In this document: positions 42,649 through 52,197 of the stretch, in pieces | How the letters are laid out: the number at the start of each line of letters is the position of its first letter | Numbering within the stretch: the first letter of the stretch is position 1 | Assembly: GCA_045613065.1 (NCBI GenBank) | Contig: JAZLAH010000006.1 | Span: 1 to 58,002, forward strand | DNA length: 58,002 bases | Source of the DNA: Fimenecus sp045613065 | GTDB lineage: Bacteria > Bacillota > Clostridia > Oscillospirales > Acutalibacteraceae | Direction of reading: 5' to 3' | Position numbers and translations under genes: made by a program | The notes under the pieces: generated by a model | Databases searched by the model: none | Seen by the model: only the letters and a program-made list of their open reading frames with translations | What the model was told of the DNA's origin: nothing

Positions 42649-44673
42649 TTATTCCTCTACAGGAGCTTCAACAGCTTCTTCAACAACTTCTGCAGGAGCT
42701 TCAACTTCTTCAACAGGAGCTTCTTCAACTACAGGTGGGTCGATAAGAGCCTTAATTGAAAGGCTTACTCTCTTCTTATCAAAGTCAATTTCCATAATCT
42801 TTGCCTTAACAACATCGCCAACCTTAAGAACTTCTGCAGGTGTACCAATGTGTTTATGAGCAATCTGAGAAATGTGAACAAGTCCATCTACACCAGGTAT
42901 AATCTGTGCGAAAGCACCAAATGATGTGAGGCTAACAACCTTACAATCAACTTCACTTTCAACAGGATAGTCACGCTTAAGAACTTCCCATGGATTATCT
43001 TCAACCTTCTTATAACCAAGAGAAATCTTCTTGTTTTCTTTGTCAAGTTCCTTTACGTATACTTCAACAGCATCGCCAACTTTAACGATTTCTGATGGAT
43101 GCTTGATTCTCTGCCATGAAAGTTCAGAGATATGTACCATACCATCAACGCCACCAAGGTCAACGAAAGCACCATAGTTTGTAAGACTTCTTACTGTACC
43201 TGTGTAAACATTGCCTTCAGCAACATTTGCCCAGAATGCATCTTCGATTTCCTGCTTCTTAGCAGCAGCAACCTCACGGATTGAACCTACTACCTTTCTT
43301 CTCATCTTATTAACTTCAATGATTTTGTATTCAACTGTTGTTTTGATGAGTTCTTCAAGAGAATCATTTCTTCTAAGTTTAGCAAGAGATGCAGGAACGA
43401 AAACCTTAATTGGGCCATCCTGAATAAATACACCCTTGTTATCACCAACGATACCTGTTACAACACCTGTGTGAATTGTGTCATCAGCTTCAATGTTTTC
43501 CCAGATAGCACCACGGTCATAAAGACGCTTTGAAAGCTTGATTGTACCTTCAACATCGTTTGTCTTCATAATGCGAAGCTTGATTTCGTCGCCAACCTTA
43601 AGCTCTGCTTTTGGGTCAGCTGATGGATCATCACTATATTCATCAAAAGACACATAGCCTGTGTGCTTTCTGCCTGCGATTTCAACCTGAATTTCGGTTG
43701 CTGTGAAACCAACAACTGTACCAATTACGTTCTGGTCAGAACTCATACTGTTGAGTGATTCCTCAAGCATCTGCTCAAAGCCTGCTGTCTCCTCCTTATT
43801 GATTGTGTTTGCGTTTTCAAAAATCTCGGACATAGTTTTTAGTACCTCCTTAATTATACTGTCGGGAGTTGATGCACCCGCAGTAACGCCTATTGACTGA
43901 ACATCACAAAAGGCTATGTCCAAAAGCTCTTTTGCCGTTTCAATCAAATAAGTCGGGCAGTTATGTTCGCAGACTGCTTTTAACTTCGCAGTATTTGAAC
44001 TTGTCCTACCGCCTACTATTATCATAGCGTCATTTTTCTTTGATAATAATAATGCCTCTGCCTGTCTTTCTTCGGTCGCACTACATATTGTATCAAAAAT
44101 ATTTGCATTTGTATAGTGTAATTTTATAATTTTAACACATTTTTTCCATTCTTTTGTACTGAAAGTGGTCTGTGAAACAACAATAAATGGAATTTCTTCA
44201 TTAAATTGGTTGTTTTTTAATATTTCTTCTAGCTCAAACGATGAATTAAAAATATAACAATCTCCATAGCAATAACTTTTAATTCCAACCACTTCAGGAT
44301 GATTTCCATCACCTGCAATAAGAACCGGTATTGATTCACTTGAGTTATTTTCTACTATTTTATGAATCTTTTTTACAAAAGGACAAGTTGCATCAATATA
44401 ATTAACTGAACAATCATCACAGCGCTTTAAAATCTCTTTTTCAACACCATGAGTTCGAATTACAACTTTCTTATCCGACGACACATTATTAATATCATCA
44501 ATAATATTTACACCTTTTTCTGATAAATCAGCTATAACCTGTGGATTATGTATTATTGGTCCGAATGTACAAATATTCTCACCCTTTTCCACAAGGTCAT
44601 AAAGCATATTCACAGCACGATTAACTCCAAAACAAAAGCCGGCTGTTTTTGCAAGAGTTATTTGGACTTGCAT
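42649..44673 (-). CDS. ispH-rpsA: IspH (HMBPP reductase) fused to ribosomal protein S1
   Basis: About 674 residues. N-terminal IspH (about 1-285), the last MEP-pathway step giving IPP and DMAPP: [4Fe-4S] ligands Cys14 in GFCFGV, Cys97 in DATCPFV, Cys197 in TICSATEERQ. After a short linker come four S1 RNA-binding repeats (about 315-385, 402-470, 488-557, 573-642; for example GMVHISELSW and GLVHISQIAH) and an acidic tail rich in EEAPVEE. The ATG at 44673 follows GGAGGGAG and overlaps the plsC end by 16 bp; a TTG at 44694 is in frame but lies before that site. The fusion is known in Clostridia. Confidence 0.96.
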   Translation of the reverse strand: MQVQITLAKTAGFCFGVNRAVNMLYDLVEKGENICTFGPIIHNPQVIADLSEKGVNIIDDINNVSSDKKVVIRTHGVEKEILKRCDDCSVNYIDATCPFVKKIHKIVENNSSESIPVLIAGDGNHPEVVGIKSYCYGDCYIFNSSFELEEILKNNQFNEEIPFIVVSQTTFSTKEWKKCVKIIKLHYTNANIFDTICSATEERQAEALLLSKKNDAMIIVGGRTSSNTAKLKAVCEHNCPTYLIETAKELLDIAFCDVQSIGVTAGASTPDSIIKEVLKTMSEIFENANTINKEETAGFEQMLEESLNSMSSDQNVIGTVVGFTATEIQVEIAGRKHTGYVSFDEYSDDPSADPKAELKVGDEIKLRIMKTNDVEGTIKLSKRLYDRGAIWENIEADDTIHTGVVTGIVGDNKGVFIQDGPIKVFVPASLAKLRRNDSLEELIKTTVEYKIIEVNKMRRKVVGSIREVAAAKKQEIEDAFWANVAEGNVYTGTVRSLTNYGAFVDLGGVDGMVHISELSWQRIKHPSEIVKVGDAVEVYVKELDKENKKISLGYKKVEDNPWEVLKRDYPVESEVDCKVVSLTSFGAFAQIIPGVDGLVHISQIAHKHIGTPAEVLKVGDVVKAKIMEIDFDKKRVSLSIKALIDPPVVEEAPVEEVEAPAEVVEEAVEAPVEE

Positions 44674-45320
44674 TTCTTTCTGCACTCCCTCCAAAGAAGA
44701 ACAATTTTATCCATAACCATATTAGCTACTTCTTTATTCTCCTTTGTACCACCATCTTCAGTAAAATTCATATCTTCATATTTGATAGCTTCGCCAAACT
44801 TAACATAAACCTTTCCACCAAATTTTCCACCCTCATCAACACAGATAGCAGCAGGAACAACATCACACTGTGCGTTTCTTGCAATAAGACCTACACCTGA
44901 TTTAGCTTTTTTAGGATAACCATCTTTTGAACGAGTGCCCTCTGGGAAAATGCAAAGAACTTTACCTTTTTTTACAAGGTCACTTGCATAATTAATTGCC
45001 TGCATATCACCTCTGCCACGAACAACAGGAAATGCATTACAACTTGTAAGAACTGCTCTTGCAATTGGATTTTTAAATACTTCATACTTTGCAATAAAAT
45101 GGAAAAGTTTGTTTTTACTTGCAGTCTGAAGGAAAATAGGGTCATAGATAATTGAATGGTTTGCTGCAACAATAAAGCCATCATCACGGTCAAGATTTTC
45201 TAAACCTTCAACTTCTAGTTTAACACGGGTATTGCAACATAAATTACACAAAGGTCTAACAACATTAAATCCTTTTCGTGTTTCATAATTGCTAAAATCA
45301 AAATATTTCTTATCAGCCAT
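44658..45320 (-). CDS. plsC: 1-acyl-sn-glycerol-3-phosphate acyltransferase
   Basis: Adds the second acyl chain to make phosphatidic acid at the membrane. 220 residues. Acyltransferase motifs: NHSIIYDPIFL (about 52-62, NHx4D), FPVVRGRGD, and FPEGTRSKDGYPKKAKSG (about 126-143). The ATG shares its first base with the cmk TAA (TAATG). The next gene, ispH-rpsA, starts inside its 3' end. Confidence 0.94.
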   Translation of the reverse strand: MADKKYFDFSNYETRKGFNVVRPLCNLCCNTRVKLEVEGLENLDRDDGFIVAANHSIIYDPIFLQTASKNKLFHFIAKYEVFKNPIARAVLTSCNAFPVVRGRGDMQAINYASDLVKKGKVLCIFPEGTRSKDGYPKKAKSGVGLIARNAQCDVVPAAICVDEGGKFGGKVYVKFGEAIKYEDMNFTEDGGTKENKEVANMVMDKIVLLWRECRKKCKSK

Positions 45321-45982
45321 TACATTTTCTCCTTTATTGTATCTATAATCATATTTATTGACTCTTCAAGAGTATTGCCTGTTGTATTTATAGTTACTGA
45401 ATCTTCGGCAGGTTTCAATGGCGCAATCTCACGATGAGAATCGTTATAATCTCTGACTTTCAAATCATCAAGCACTTCCTGATAAGTTACATTACTACCC
45501 TTTTCTTCAAGCTCTTTAAATCTTCTCATTGCTCTTTCTTCAGGATCAGCTGTTAAGAAAATTTTAACCTGTGCATTTGGAAGCACAACGGTTCCTATAT
45601 CTCTACCATCCATAATGCAATTATTCTTAGAAGCAATATCTCTCTGCAAATCAAAGAGAAATGCACGAACGGAAGGAATAGCAGAAACATTAGATGCTGC
45701 CATAGAAGCCTCAGGAAGTCTAATTTCTGTTGAAACATCATCACCATTGAGATAAACATGTTGAACACCATCTATAAATTTAAGTTCAACTACGATTTTA
45801 TCTAAAACTGCACCTACACCTTCTACATCAGTTGTTTCAATGCTATTTCTTAAACAATAAACACTAACTGCTCTATATAAAGCACCTGTATCTACATAAA
45901 TAAAGCCAAGTTCCTTTGCAGCAGCACGTGCTATTGTACTTTTACCTGCACCTGCAGGTCCATCAATTGCTACATTAATCAT
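45320..45982 (-). CDS. cmk: Cytidylate kinase
   Basis: Phosphorylates CMP and dCMP. 220 residues. P-loop AIDGPAGAGKSTIARAAA (about 5-22), YVDTGALYRA, NCIMDGRDIGTVVLP (about 116-130) and VRDYNDSHREIAPLKPAEDS, all canonical Cmk. Ribosome site AGAGGGGAT. Conserved Clostridia neighbours: flavoprotein before, plsC and ispH-S1 after. Confidence 0.96.
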   Translation of the reverse strand: MINVAIDGPAGAGKSTIARAAAKELGFIYVDTGALYRAVSVYCLRNSIETTDVEGVGAVLDKIVVELKFIDGVQHVYLNGDDVSTEIRLPEASMAASNVSAIPSVRAFLFDLQRDIASKNNCIMDGRDIGTVVLPNAQVKIFLTADPEERAMRRFKELEEKGSNVTYQEVLDDLKVRDYNDSHREIAPLKPAEDSVTINTTGNTLEESINMIIDTIKEKM

Positions 45983-45984
45983 AT

Positions 45985-47238
45985 TTAAATCCCCTCTATA
46001 TTACTTGCAGAAATTCCTGCTAAATGTCCTGTTGAAAAAGCTATTTGCAAATTAAAACCACCTGTATAACCATCACAATCAATAACTTCCCCAGCAAAAT
46101 ATAACCCTTTACAAATTTTACTTTCCATAGTTTTGGGATTTATTTCACTTACTTTAATACCACCAGAAGTCACAATCGCTTCTGCAATATCATTGAATCC
46201 CATGACAGTAAGTTTTAATGATTTGATTGTATCAACAAGATTTTTTCTCATTTCTTTTGTAATCTGGTTTATTTTTTCAGACTGCTTGATATGAGATAAT
46301 CTCAAAACAGGTGAAATTAAAGATTTTGGCAATAATAAAGCAAGCACATTTGAAATTGACTTGTTTGTATTATCAGCAAAGTCTCGAAGAATTCTTGCAT
46401 CAAGTTTCTCACTAGATAATGCCGGCTTTAAATCAATTAAAATCTCGTACCTTTCTTTTTCCATATCACGCATATGAGAACTTGCAGAAAGAATCATAGG
46501 ACCCGACACACCAAAATGAGTGAATAACATTTCACCAAAATCATCATATATTTCTTTTTTCTTTTTAGCATCAAAAACTTTGATAGATACATTTTTTAAA
46601 GAAAGACCCATGCACTCACTACAAATACCTTCACGACAAACAAGTGCTGATAATGAAGGTCGTAAAGTCGTAATTGTATGGCCTACACTTTCAGCTAATT
46701 TATATCCATCACCTGTTGAGCCTGTTTTAGGATAAGATAATCCGCCAGTTGCGATAATTAATGAATCAGCATAATACTCATTTCCATAATCAGTAATAAC
46801 ACCTTTAATACAATTATCCTCCGTAATCAAACTGACAACTCGTTCTGTTTTTCTCTTAACTCCCATTTCAGTAATATATGCATTTAAAGCATCGACAATA
46901 TCAACTGCCCTATCACTTTCAGGGAAAACACGGTTACCACGTTCAACCTTAAGATTCACACCATAATCCTCAAAGAAATACATGACATCTTGAGAATTAA
47001 ATGCTGAATATGCACCATATAAAAATCTTCCATTACCTGGAATATTAGAGATAAATTTCTGCACATCATCACCGATATCATTTGTAACATTACATCTGCC
47101 TTTACCGGTAATCATAACTTTTCGTCCTATTTTATCGTTTCTTTCAAGAAGAAGTACTTCGGCACCATTTTCTGCAGCTGCACCTGCAGCCATAGTTCCT
47201 GCTGCACCTGCACCAACAACAATAACCTTATTACTCAT
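45985..47238 (-). CDS. HI0933/BaiN-like FAD-dependent oxidoreductase
   Basis: About 417 residues. FAD-binding N-terminus VIVVGAGAAGTMAAGAAAEN (first Gly-rich loop), GRKVMITGKGRCNVTN, and C-terminal GLYFAGEVIDCDGYTGGFNL with the second FAD motif. This is the YhiN/HI0933 family, which includes BaiN, a bile-acid reductase candidate of gut clostridia, but most members have no known substrate. Start at 47238 (GGTGGATATA upstream) is chosen over further in-frame Mets upstream; it overlaps the regulator gene by 8 bp. Confidence 0.87.
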   Translation of the reverse strand: MSNKVIVVGAGAAGTMAAGAAAENGAEVLLLERNDKIGRKVMITGKGRCNVTNDIGDDVQKFISNIPGNGRFLYGAYSAFNSQDVMYFFEDYGVNLKVERGNRVFPESDRAVDIVDALNAYITEMGVKRKTERVVSLITEDNCIKGVITDYGNEYYADSLIIATGGLSYPKTGSTGDGYKLAESVGHTITTLRPSLSALVCREGICSECMGLSLKNVSIKVFDAKKKKEIYDDFGEMLFTHFGVSGPMILSASSHMRDMEKERYEILIDLKPALSSEKLDARILRDFADNTNKSISNVLALLLPKSLISPVLRLSHIKQSEKINQITKEMRKNLVDTIKSLKLTVMGFNDIAEAIVTSGGIKVSEINPKTMESKICKGLYFAGEVIDCDGYTGGFNLQIAFSTGHLAGISASNIEGI

Positions 47239-48106
47239 TATATCCACCATCTGATTTATCATAAACCTGATATTCATCCCAAATGCTTTCAAGTTTATTG
47301 AAATTATTATAAACTTCCTCTCGTCTGCTGAAAGTTAATGCAACAATTAAAGCATTTATTAGACTTAAAGGAGCAACAAGAGAATCAACAACTGAAACCA
47401 TATCACTTTTAGCAACTAATAACGTATCAGAAAGCTCGGCAATTGGAGAAACGGCAGAATCAGTAATTGCAATAATATTAGTCCCTCTATCATTAATAAA
47501 ACGAAGAGCATTGATTGTCTGTTTAGAATATCGAGGAAAACTAATTGCAACGCAAACATCATCTTCGTTAATTCTGAACATCTGTTCAAACATTTCACTA
47601 CCACTTGATGTATCAACAAGAACAACATTCTCAAACACAGGATTAAGATAAAAATAAAGAAAACTTGCTAAAGCTGCAGAACTACGAACTCCAAGAATGT
47701 ATATTTTTTTTGCTTTGTTTATCATACTGACAGCTCTTTTAAACTCTGCATCACTCACGCATTCAAGTGTATTACGAATAAGCTCAATATCGCCATTGAG
47801 AACCTTTTTTACGGCATCATCTTCACCTATCAGATTACTTGAAACTTCCATTCGCTGAACAGCTGTAAGCTTTGATTTAATCATTTGCTGAAGTTCCTTC
47901 TGGAGTTCAGGATAACCTTTGAACCCCATTTCTGTAGCAAATCTAACAACAGTTGATTCACTTACACCAACTTTTTCACCAAGTTTTGAAGCGGTCATAA
48001 AGGCTGCTTTATCATAATCTGTTGAAATATATTGCGCAAGTTTCTTATGACCTTTTGATAACTTTTTACCGTTAAGGTCACTTTTTGAAAAAATAAATGA
48101 TTTCAT
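47231..48106 (-). CDS. RpiR/MurR-family transcriptional regulator
   Basis: 291 residues. N-terminal RpiR HTH (about 1-75), with TASKLGEKVGVSESTVVRFA and EMGFKGYPELQKEL, then a C-terminal SIS sugar-phosphate-binding domain (about 105-275), with KKIYILGVRSSAALASFLYF and CVAISFPRYSKQTI. It heads the operon containing flavoprotein, cmk, plsC and ispH-rpsA, so it may regulate itself in response to a phosphosugar; control of the housekeeping genes would be unusual. Confidence 0.92.
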   Translation of the reverse strand: MKSFIFSKSDLNGKKLSKGHKKLAQYISTDYDKAAFMTASKLGEKVGVSESTVVRFATEMGFKGYPELQKELQQMIKSKLTAVQRMEVSSNLIGEDDAVKKVLNGDIELIRNTLECVSDAEFKRAVSMINKAKKIYILGVRSSAALASFLYFYLNPVFENVVLVDTSSGSEMFEQMFRINEDDVCVAISFPRYSKQTINALRFINDRGTNIIAITDSAVSPIAELSDTLLVAKSDMVSVVDSLVAPLSLINALIVALTFSRREEVYNNFNKLESIWDEYQVYDKSDGGYNE

Positions 48107-48145
48107 TAATCATACCTCTAATTTTAGTCAATAAAACGTCTATTA

Positions 48146-48175
48146 ATTATACAATAAAAAGCAAATAAAAATCAA
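48146..48175 (-). promoter_or_regulatory. Promoter of the rpiR-cmk-plsC-ispH/rpsA operon
   Basis: Minus strand TTGATT (48175-48170), 18-bp spacer, TATAAT (48151-48146). Confidence 0.65.
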
Positions 48176-48179
48176 CACA

Positions 48180-48201
48180 TTTTGCAGGATTTCTTGCAAA
48201 A
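48180..48201 (-). terminator. Hairpin directly after tmcAL
   Basis: Minus strand TTTTGCA, 8-nt loop, TGCAAAA, starting right after the TGA. Followed by TGTTGATTTTTATTT, an imperfect U-tract that also contains the -35 of the next promoter. Confidence 0.45.
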
Positions 48202-49377
48202 TCATAATTTCATAGGAGAAAAAAGTCTTTCTTTTGAACAAATGTCTGTACTTTTTAAAATAATATTATAAAAATCCGATGACTTATCCTCATATTCAAA
48301 AATTTTATAGATTTCTTCATTATCACTTTTTGACAAATCAGAAAATCGGCTAATAAATGGTAACGGACAATTATTTACAAATTCTCCAAGTTTGTATCCA
48401 TATTTTTCATTAAAACCAAGAAGTCTGCAATATGGAACCTCAACATTCATGTCGTCTTTACTAATATTAAACTGTCTGCAAAGAACTGCACGTCTCACTC
48501 TTGAATGTGCATATCTTTTTGTTTTCACCTTATCATATATTTCATTAAGCGTTAGACTTGTTTTAACTGCTTCGTCAATTCTGTTTTCGAGTCCTTCTGC
48601 CATATATGCAACATTTTTATTACTTTCAAAAAGTCTTGACCTTAAGATTGCAAGTGAAGCAATTTCATATTTTTCTTGTGACACATAATTTCCACTATCA
48701 ATACATTCCAAATAAAAAGAATAACAATTTACAGGAACATATTTTTCAAATGATATGTTTTGATTGATTAATGAACGAATATATGTCGCAGATGCAAATT
48801 TTTCAACTGCAAAATCATCATTATATCCTGCTCCAATCCTGTTAACACATATAGGTTCTATATTTGAATTAAGCTTTCTAATTGCTTTGACATACTCAAT
48901 AGCCAGTATATTATTAGGCATATCAATATGAATGTCGTTGCCATAAGAATTCATGGCAAATTGTCTTGCTGAAGCATAACTTTTGCCTGTTTGAAGATAT
49001 TTCTTTATTCTATCATTAAAACTATTATCATTAATAATATCTACAATTTCATTTATTTGTTCGATTGATGCATTTTCTGTTCCAAAGGCTAACTTATCAC
49101 AACCAAATGAATCTAAAATTTTCACTGCATTATAAGCGAAAAATTCAGCTGATGCAGTTGCATATATAAATGGAAGTTCAAGAACAATATCTGCACCATT
49201 GAGTAAGGCAGCCTTAACCCTCACATCTTTAGGGAAAATTGCAGGTTCAGCTCTTTGAACAAAGTTACCACTCATTACACAAACAACGATATCTCCTTTT
49301 TGTTTTACTGAGTCAATTAAATATTTATGACCATTATGAAATGGGTTAAACTCACAAACTATTCCTATTACTGACAT
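48202..49377 (-). CDS. tmcAL: tRNA(Met) cytidine acetate ligase
   Basis: ATP-dependent ligase that makes N4-acetylcytidine at the wobble base of elongator tRNA-Met in Firmicutes (former YlbM). 391 residues. N-terminal nucleotidyltransferase motif GIVCEFNPFHNGHKYLI (HxGH-like, 4-20), then CVMSGNFVQRAEPAIF (33-48) and GADIVLELPFIYATASAEFF. Divergent from ackA. Ribosome site AAAAAGGAG. Confidence 0.92.
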   Translation of the reverse strand: MSVIGIVCEFNPFHNGHKYLIDSVKQKGDIVVCVMSGNFVQRAEPAIFPKDVRVKAALLNGADIVLELPFIYATASAEFFAYNAVKILDSFGCDKLAFGTENASIEQINEIVDIINDNSFNDRIKKYLQTGKSYASARQFAMNSYGNDIHIDMPNNILAIEYVKAIRKLNSNIEPICVNRIGAGYNDDFAVEKFASATYIRSLINQNISFEKYVPVNCYSFYLECIDSGNYVSQEKYEIASLAILRSRLFESNKNVAYMAEGLENRIDEAVKTSLTLNEIYDKVKTKRYAHSRVRRAVLCRQFNISKDDMNVEVPYCRLLGFNEKYGYKLGEFVNNCPLPFISRFSDLSKSDNEEIYKIFEYEDKSSDFYNIILKSTDICSKERLFSPMKL

Positions 49378-49414
49378 ATTTTTCTCCTTTTTAAAAATAT
49401 TGGTAAAAGAAATC

Positions 49415-49443
49415 TTGAAATTATAAAAATATAAGTATATAAT
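49415..49443 (+). promoter_or_regulatory. Promoter of ackA
   Basis: TTGAAA (49415-49420), 17-bp spacer, TATAAT (49438-49443). Confidence 0.75.
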
Positions 49444-49495
49444 AATACAGGTTTAAAATTACTTCAAGAAAAATTTATTAATGGAGATGTTAAAA

Positions 49496-50704
49496 ATGAA
49501 AGTTCTTGTTATTAATGCAGGTAGTTCATCACTTAAATATCAGCTTATTGATATGACTGATGAAAGTGTTATTGCAAAAGGTATTTGTGAAAGAGTCGGC
49601 ACACCTGAAGCTTGTATCAGTTTTAAAACTCCTGACGGACAGAAAATCGAATACAATGCTCCAATGAGCAATCACACAGAAGCATTTGCAGCAGTTAAGA
49701 CTGCACTTACTGAAGGTGAATATAAAGTTATTGACGACATCAGTGAAATCACAGCAGTTGGTCACCGTGTTGTTCAGGGTGGTTCACTTTTCAATAAGAG
49801 CGTTCTTATCAACGATGAAGTAATCGCTGGTATTGAAAGCCTTAACGACCTTGCTCCACTTCACAACCCTGCAAATATTATGGGTATCAATGCAAGTATT
49901 GAACTCTTTGGTAAAGATGTACCTCAGGTTGCTGTTTTCGATAATGCATTCCACAGCACAATGCCTGCTGAAGCATACACATTCCCTATTCCTTACGAAT
50001 TTACAAAGAAACATTCAATCCGTCGTTATGGATTCCACGGTACATCACACAAATTTCTAAGTGCAAGATGTGCAGAAGTTATGGATAAAAATATTGAAGA
50101 CCTTAAAATTGTTACTTGTCACCTCGGTAATGGCTCATCAATTACAGCTGTTAATGGTGGTAAAGTTGTTGATACAACAATGGGTCTTACTCCACTTGAC
50201 GGCGTTATTATGGGTACTCGTTGTGGTAGCATCGACCCATCAGTTGTTCTTTTCCTTATGGAAAAAGAAAACCTTTCAATCAAAGAAATGGACACTCTTC
50301 TTAACAAGAAGTCAGGTATTGCAGGTGTTTCAGGCGTTGGTTCTGATGACCGTGATGTTAAGGCTGCAGCAGCTGAAGGAAACGAGCAGTGTATTCTTGC
50401 AAGAAATATCCTTGCATATGAAATCAAAAAATATATCGGTGCATTTGCCGCTGCTATGAATGGTATTGACGCTATCGTATTCACAGGTGGTATCGGTGAA
50501 AACGCTGATGACCTTCGTGATAAGATTTGTAATGAACTTTCATTCCTTGGTGTTGAAATCAATAATGAAATTGGTAAAACACTTATCAGAGGTAAAGAAG
50601 GCGAACTTTCAACAGAAAACTCAAAGGTTAAGGTTTACGTTCTTCCTACAAACGAAGAACTTGCAATTGCAAGAGATACCAAAGATATTGTAAACGCTCT
50701 TTAA
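49496..50704 (+). CDS. ackA: Acetate kinase
   Basis: Makes ATP and acetate from acetyl phosphate. About 402 residues from the ATG at 49496, which follows GGAGAT; an in-frame ATG at 49481 lies before that site. Seen: KVLVINAGSSSLKYQL (2-17), FHGTSHKF, TCHLGNGSSITAVNGG, and VFTGGIGENADDLRD, all acetokinase signatures. Highly biased codons suggest strong expression. No pta beside it: tmcAL precedes on the other strand and the gene is monocistronic with a terminator. Confidence 0.97.
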   Translation: MKVLVINAGSSSLKYQLIDMTDESVIAKGICERVGTPEACISFKTPDGQKIEYNAPMSNHTEAFAAVKTALTEGEYKVIDDISEITAVGHRVVQGGSLFNKSVLINDEVIAGIESLNDLAPLHNPANIMGINASIELFGKDVPQVAVFDNAFHSTMPAEAYTFPIPYEFTKKHSIRRYGFHGTSHKFLSARCAEVMDKNIEDLKIVTCHLGNGSSITAVNGGKVVDTTMGLTPLDGVIMGTRCGSIDPSVVLFLMEKENLSIKEMDTLLNKKSGIAGVSGVGSDDRDVKAAAAEGNEQCILARNILAYEIKKYIGAFAAAMNGIDAIVFTGGIGENADDLRDKICNELSFLGVEINNEIGKTLIRGKEGELSTENSKVKVYVLPTNEELAIARDTKDIVNAL

Positions 50705-50728
50705 TTTATAATTAAATACAAAAAAATT

Positions 50729-50765
50729 AAGCCGTGATTCTCGTTTGAGAAACACGGCTTTTTTA
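50729..50765. terminator. Bidirectional terminator between ackA and the FAD reductase gene
   Basis: AAGCCGTG ... CACGGCTT with an inner CTC/GAG pair, then TTTTTT on plus; the minus strand continues TTAATTTTTTTG. Confidence 0.88.
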
Positions 50766-50772
50766 ACACTGA

Positions 50773-52173
50773 TTATTTATAACCTAATTTTTCGAGAACT
50801 GCTGTGTCACAGGTATTTTCGGCAACAGAACCGATTTCTGTCCAAATCTTGTCTGCTTTTTCTTTCCATTGTGCAAAATCCTCATACTGTGCAGGATAAT
50901 TATCGTACAAAGCACCAACTTTTGCACTATACATAAGTCCTCTTACAAGTTTTGCAATAGTTGATGGTTTAAGATGTTTCTGTGCAATACCACTTACAAT
51001 ACCTTTTACAATATCAGTAATATCATCAACACCTAATGTAAGACCTGTATCCATACCACCAAGGATTTTTTCACTAAACATAATATCGTTTTTGAAGAGG
51101 AATTCTGCTTCGTCATAACCCATTGAAATGATACCCATAAGAAGTGGTCTCATTGAATCGAAATCCTTACCTTGAGCAACCATATAACGCTTATTAATGC
51201 TCCACATTCTTTCTTTTGTAAGATACTTATCTGACTTCAAAAGATTGGAAATAACTTCAACTGCGATTTCACCCGCAACGAGTGCTGATGTACAACCTTC
51301 ACCACAAGTTGGTTTTGTATGACAAGCAGCATCACCCAATGCTATAAATCCATCATCAACAAGTGAATATGCTGAAATATGATATGGTGTCATTCCCTTT
51401 TCAATTCTTTCAACTTTATACTCAGGGAATTTAACATTTTTCATAAAATCAGCATTAAAGATTTCTTCGGCATAAGAATATCCATAAAATGCACCGATAC
51501 CAAGAATTGCACCATTTGGATTGTCAGATGGTGCAGACCATGACTTATACTGCATAAAGAAGCCATCTAAATCTCTTGGGTTGAAGTCGTTTTTAAGATA
51601 TTCAGCATAATAAAGCACAACATAAAGAATATCTTTATTTGTAAGCTTAAAATTACCTACCACTGATGTATCGGGAAGCTTTGTACGAGCTACTGCAGGG
51701 ATACCTGAACAATCAGCAACAATTCTTGCATATGCTTCAAATTCACCATCATCGGTTTTATATTTTGCACCAACAATCTTGTTATTTTCATATATAAAGT
51801 CTGTAAATGATGCTCCATAGATGATTTCAGCACCTACTGTCTTTGCTCTGTCAGCCATTGCCATAATATAGTAGTGCTTATGTAAACCAATAACAGGAGC
51901 TTCCGCACAAGCTTTTGGATAATTACCATAAGGTGAAATCATTGTGGAATGAGCAAATGAGAATTCACGCAATGGGTCGCCCTCTTCAGGCATTATCATA
52001 TCAAATCTTTCCATATCAGCCTTACCCATATGGAAAACATCATATTCTCTTGATACATTATCAGGTTGGTTCTTTTCGATTACAAGAACTTTGAATCCCT
52101 GTTCTGCCATTTTGTGAGCAAACCAACAACCTGTTGTAGATGCACCCACAACAAAAACATCATATTTTTTCAT
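50773..52173 (-). CDS. FAD-dependent oxidoreductase of the geranylgeranyl-reductase-like group
   Basis: 466 residues. N-terminal dinucleotide motif FVVGASTTGCWFAHKMAEQG (GxSxxG variant), then IEKNQPDNVSREYD, and a second FAD motif IALGDAACHTKPTCGEGC (about 282-299) as in the GGR/PHBH class. The archaeal GGR hallmark YxWxFPK is not evident, so the substrate is open. It is third in an operon after a PHP phosphoesterase and ispE (24 bp gap), which hints at prenyl-chain reduction, an inference from context only. Ribosome site GAGAGGG. Confidence 0.8.
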   Translation of the reverse strand: MKKYDVFVVGASTTGCWFAHKMAEQGFKVLVIEKNQPDNVSREYDVFHMGKADMERFDMIMPEEGDPLREFSFAHSTMISPYGNYPKACAEAPVIGLHKHYYIMAMADRAKTVGAEIIYGASFTDFIYENNKIVGAKYKTDDGEFEAYARIVADCSGIPAVARTKLPDTSVVGNFKLTNKDILYVVLYYAEYLKNDFNPRDLDGFFMQYKSWSAPSDNPNGAILGIGAFYGYSYAEEIFNADFMKNVKFPEYKVERIEKGMTPYHISAYSLVDDGFIALGDAACHTKPTCGEGCTSALVAGEIAVEVISNLLKSDKYLTKERMWSINKRYMVAQGKDFDSMRPLLMGIISMGYDEAEFLFKNDIMFSEKILGGMDTGLTLGVDDITDIVKGIVSGIAQKHLKPSTIAKLVRGLMYSAKVGALYDNYPAQYEDFAQWKEKADKIWTEIGSVAENTCDTAVLEKLGYK

Positions 52174-52197
52174 AATAATCCCTCTCTTATTATTCTT

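Noticed and set aside
44674..44694. Longer IspH start at 44694 (TTG)
   Set aside because: GGAGG lies inside that extension; the family N-terminus fits the ATG at 44673.
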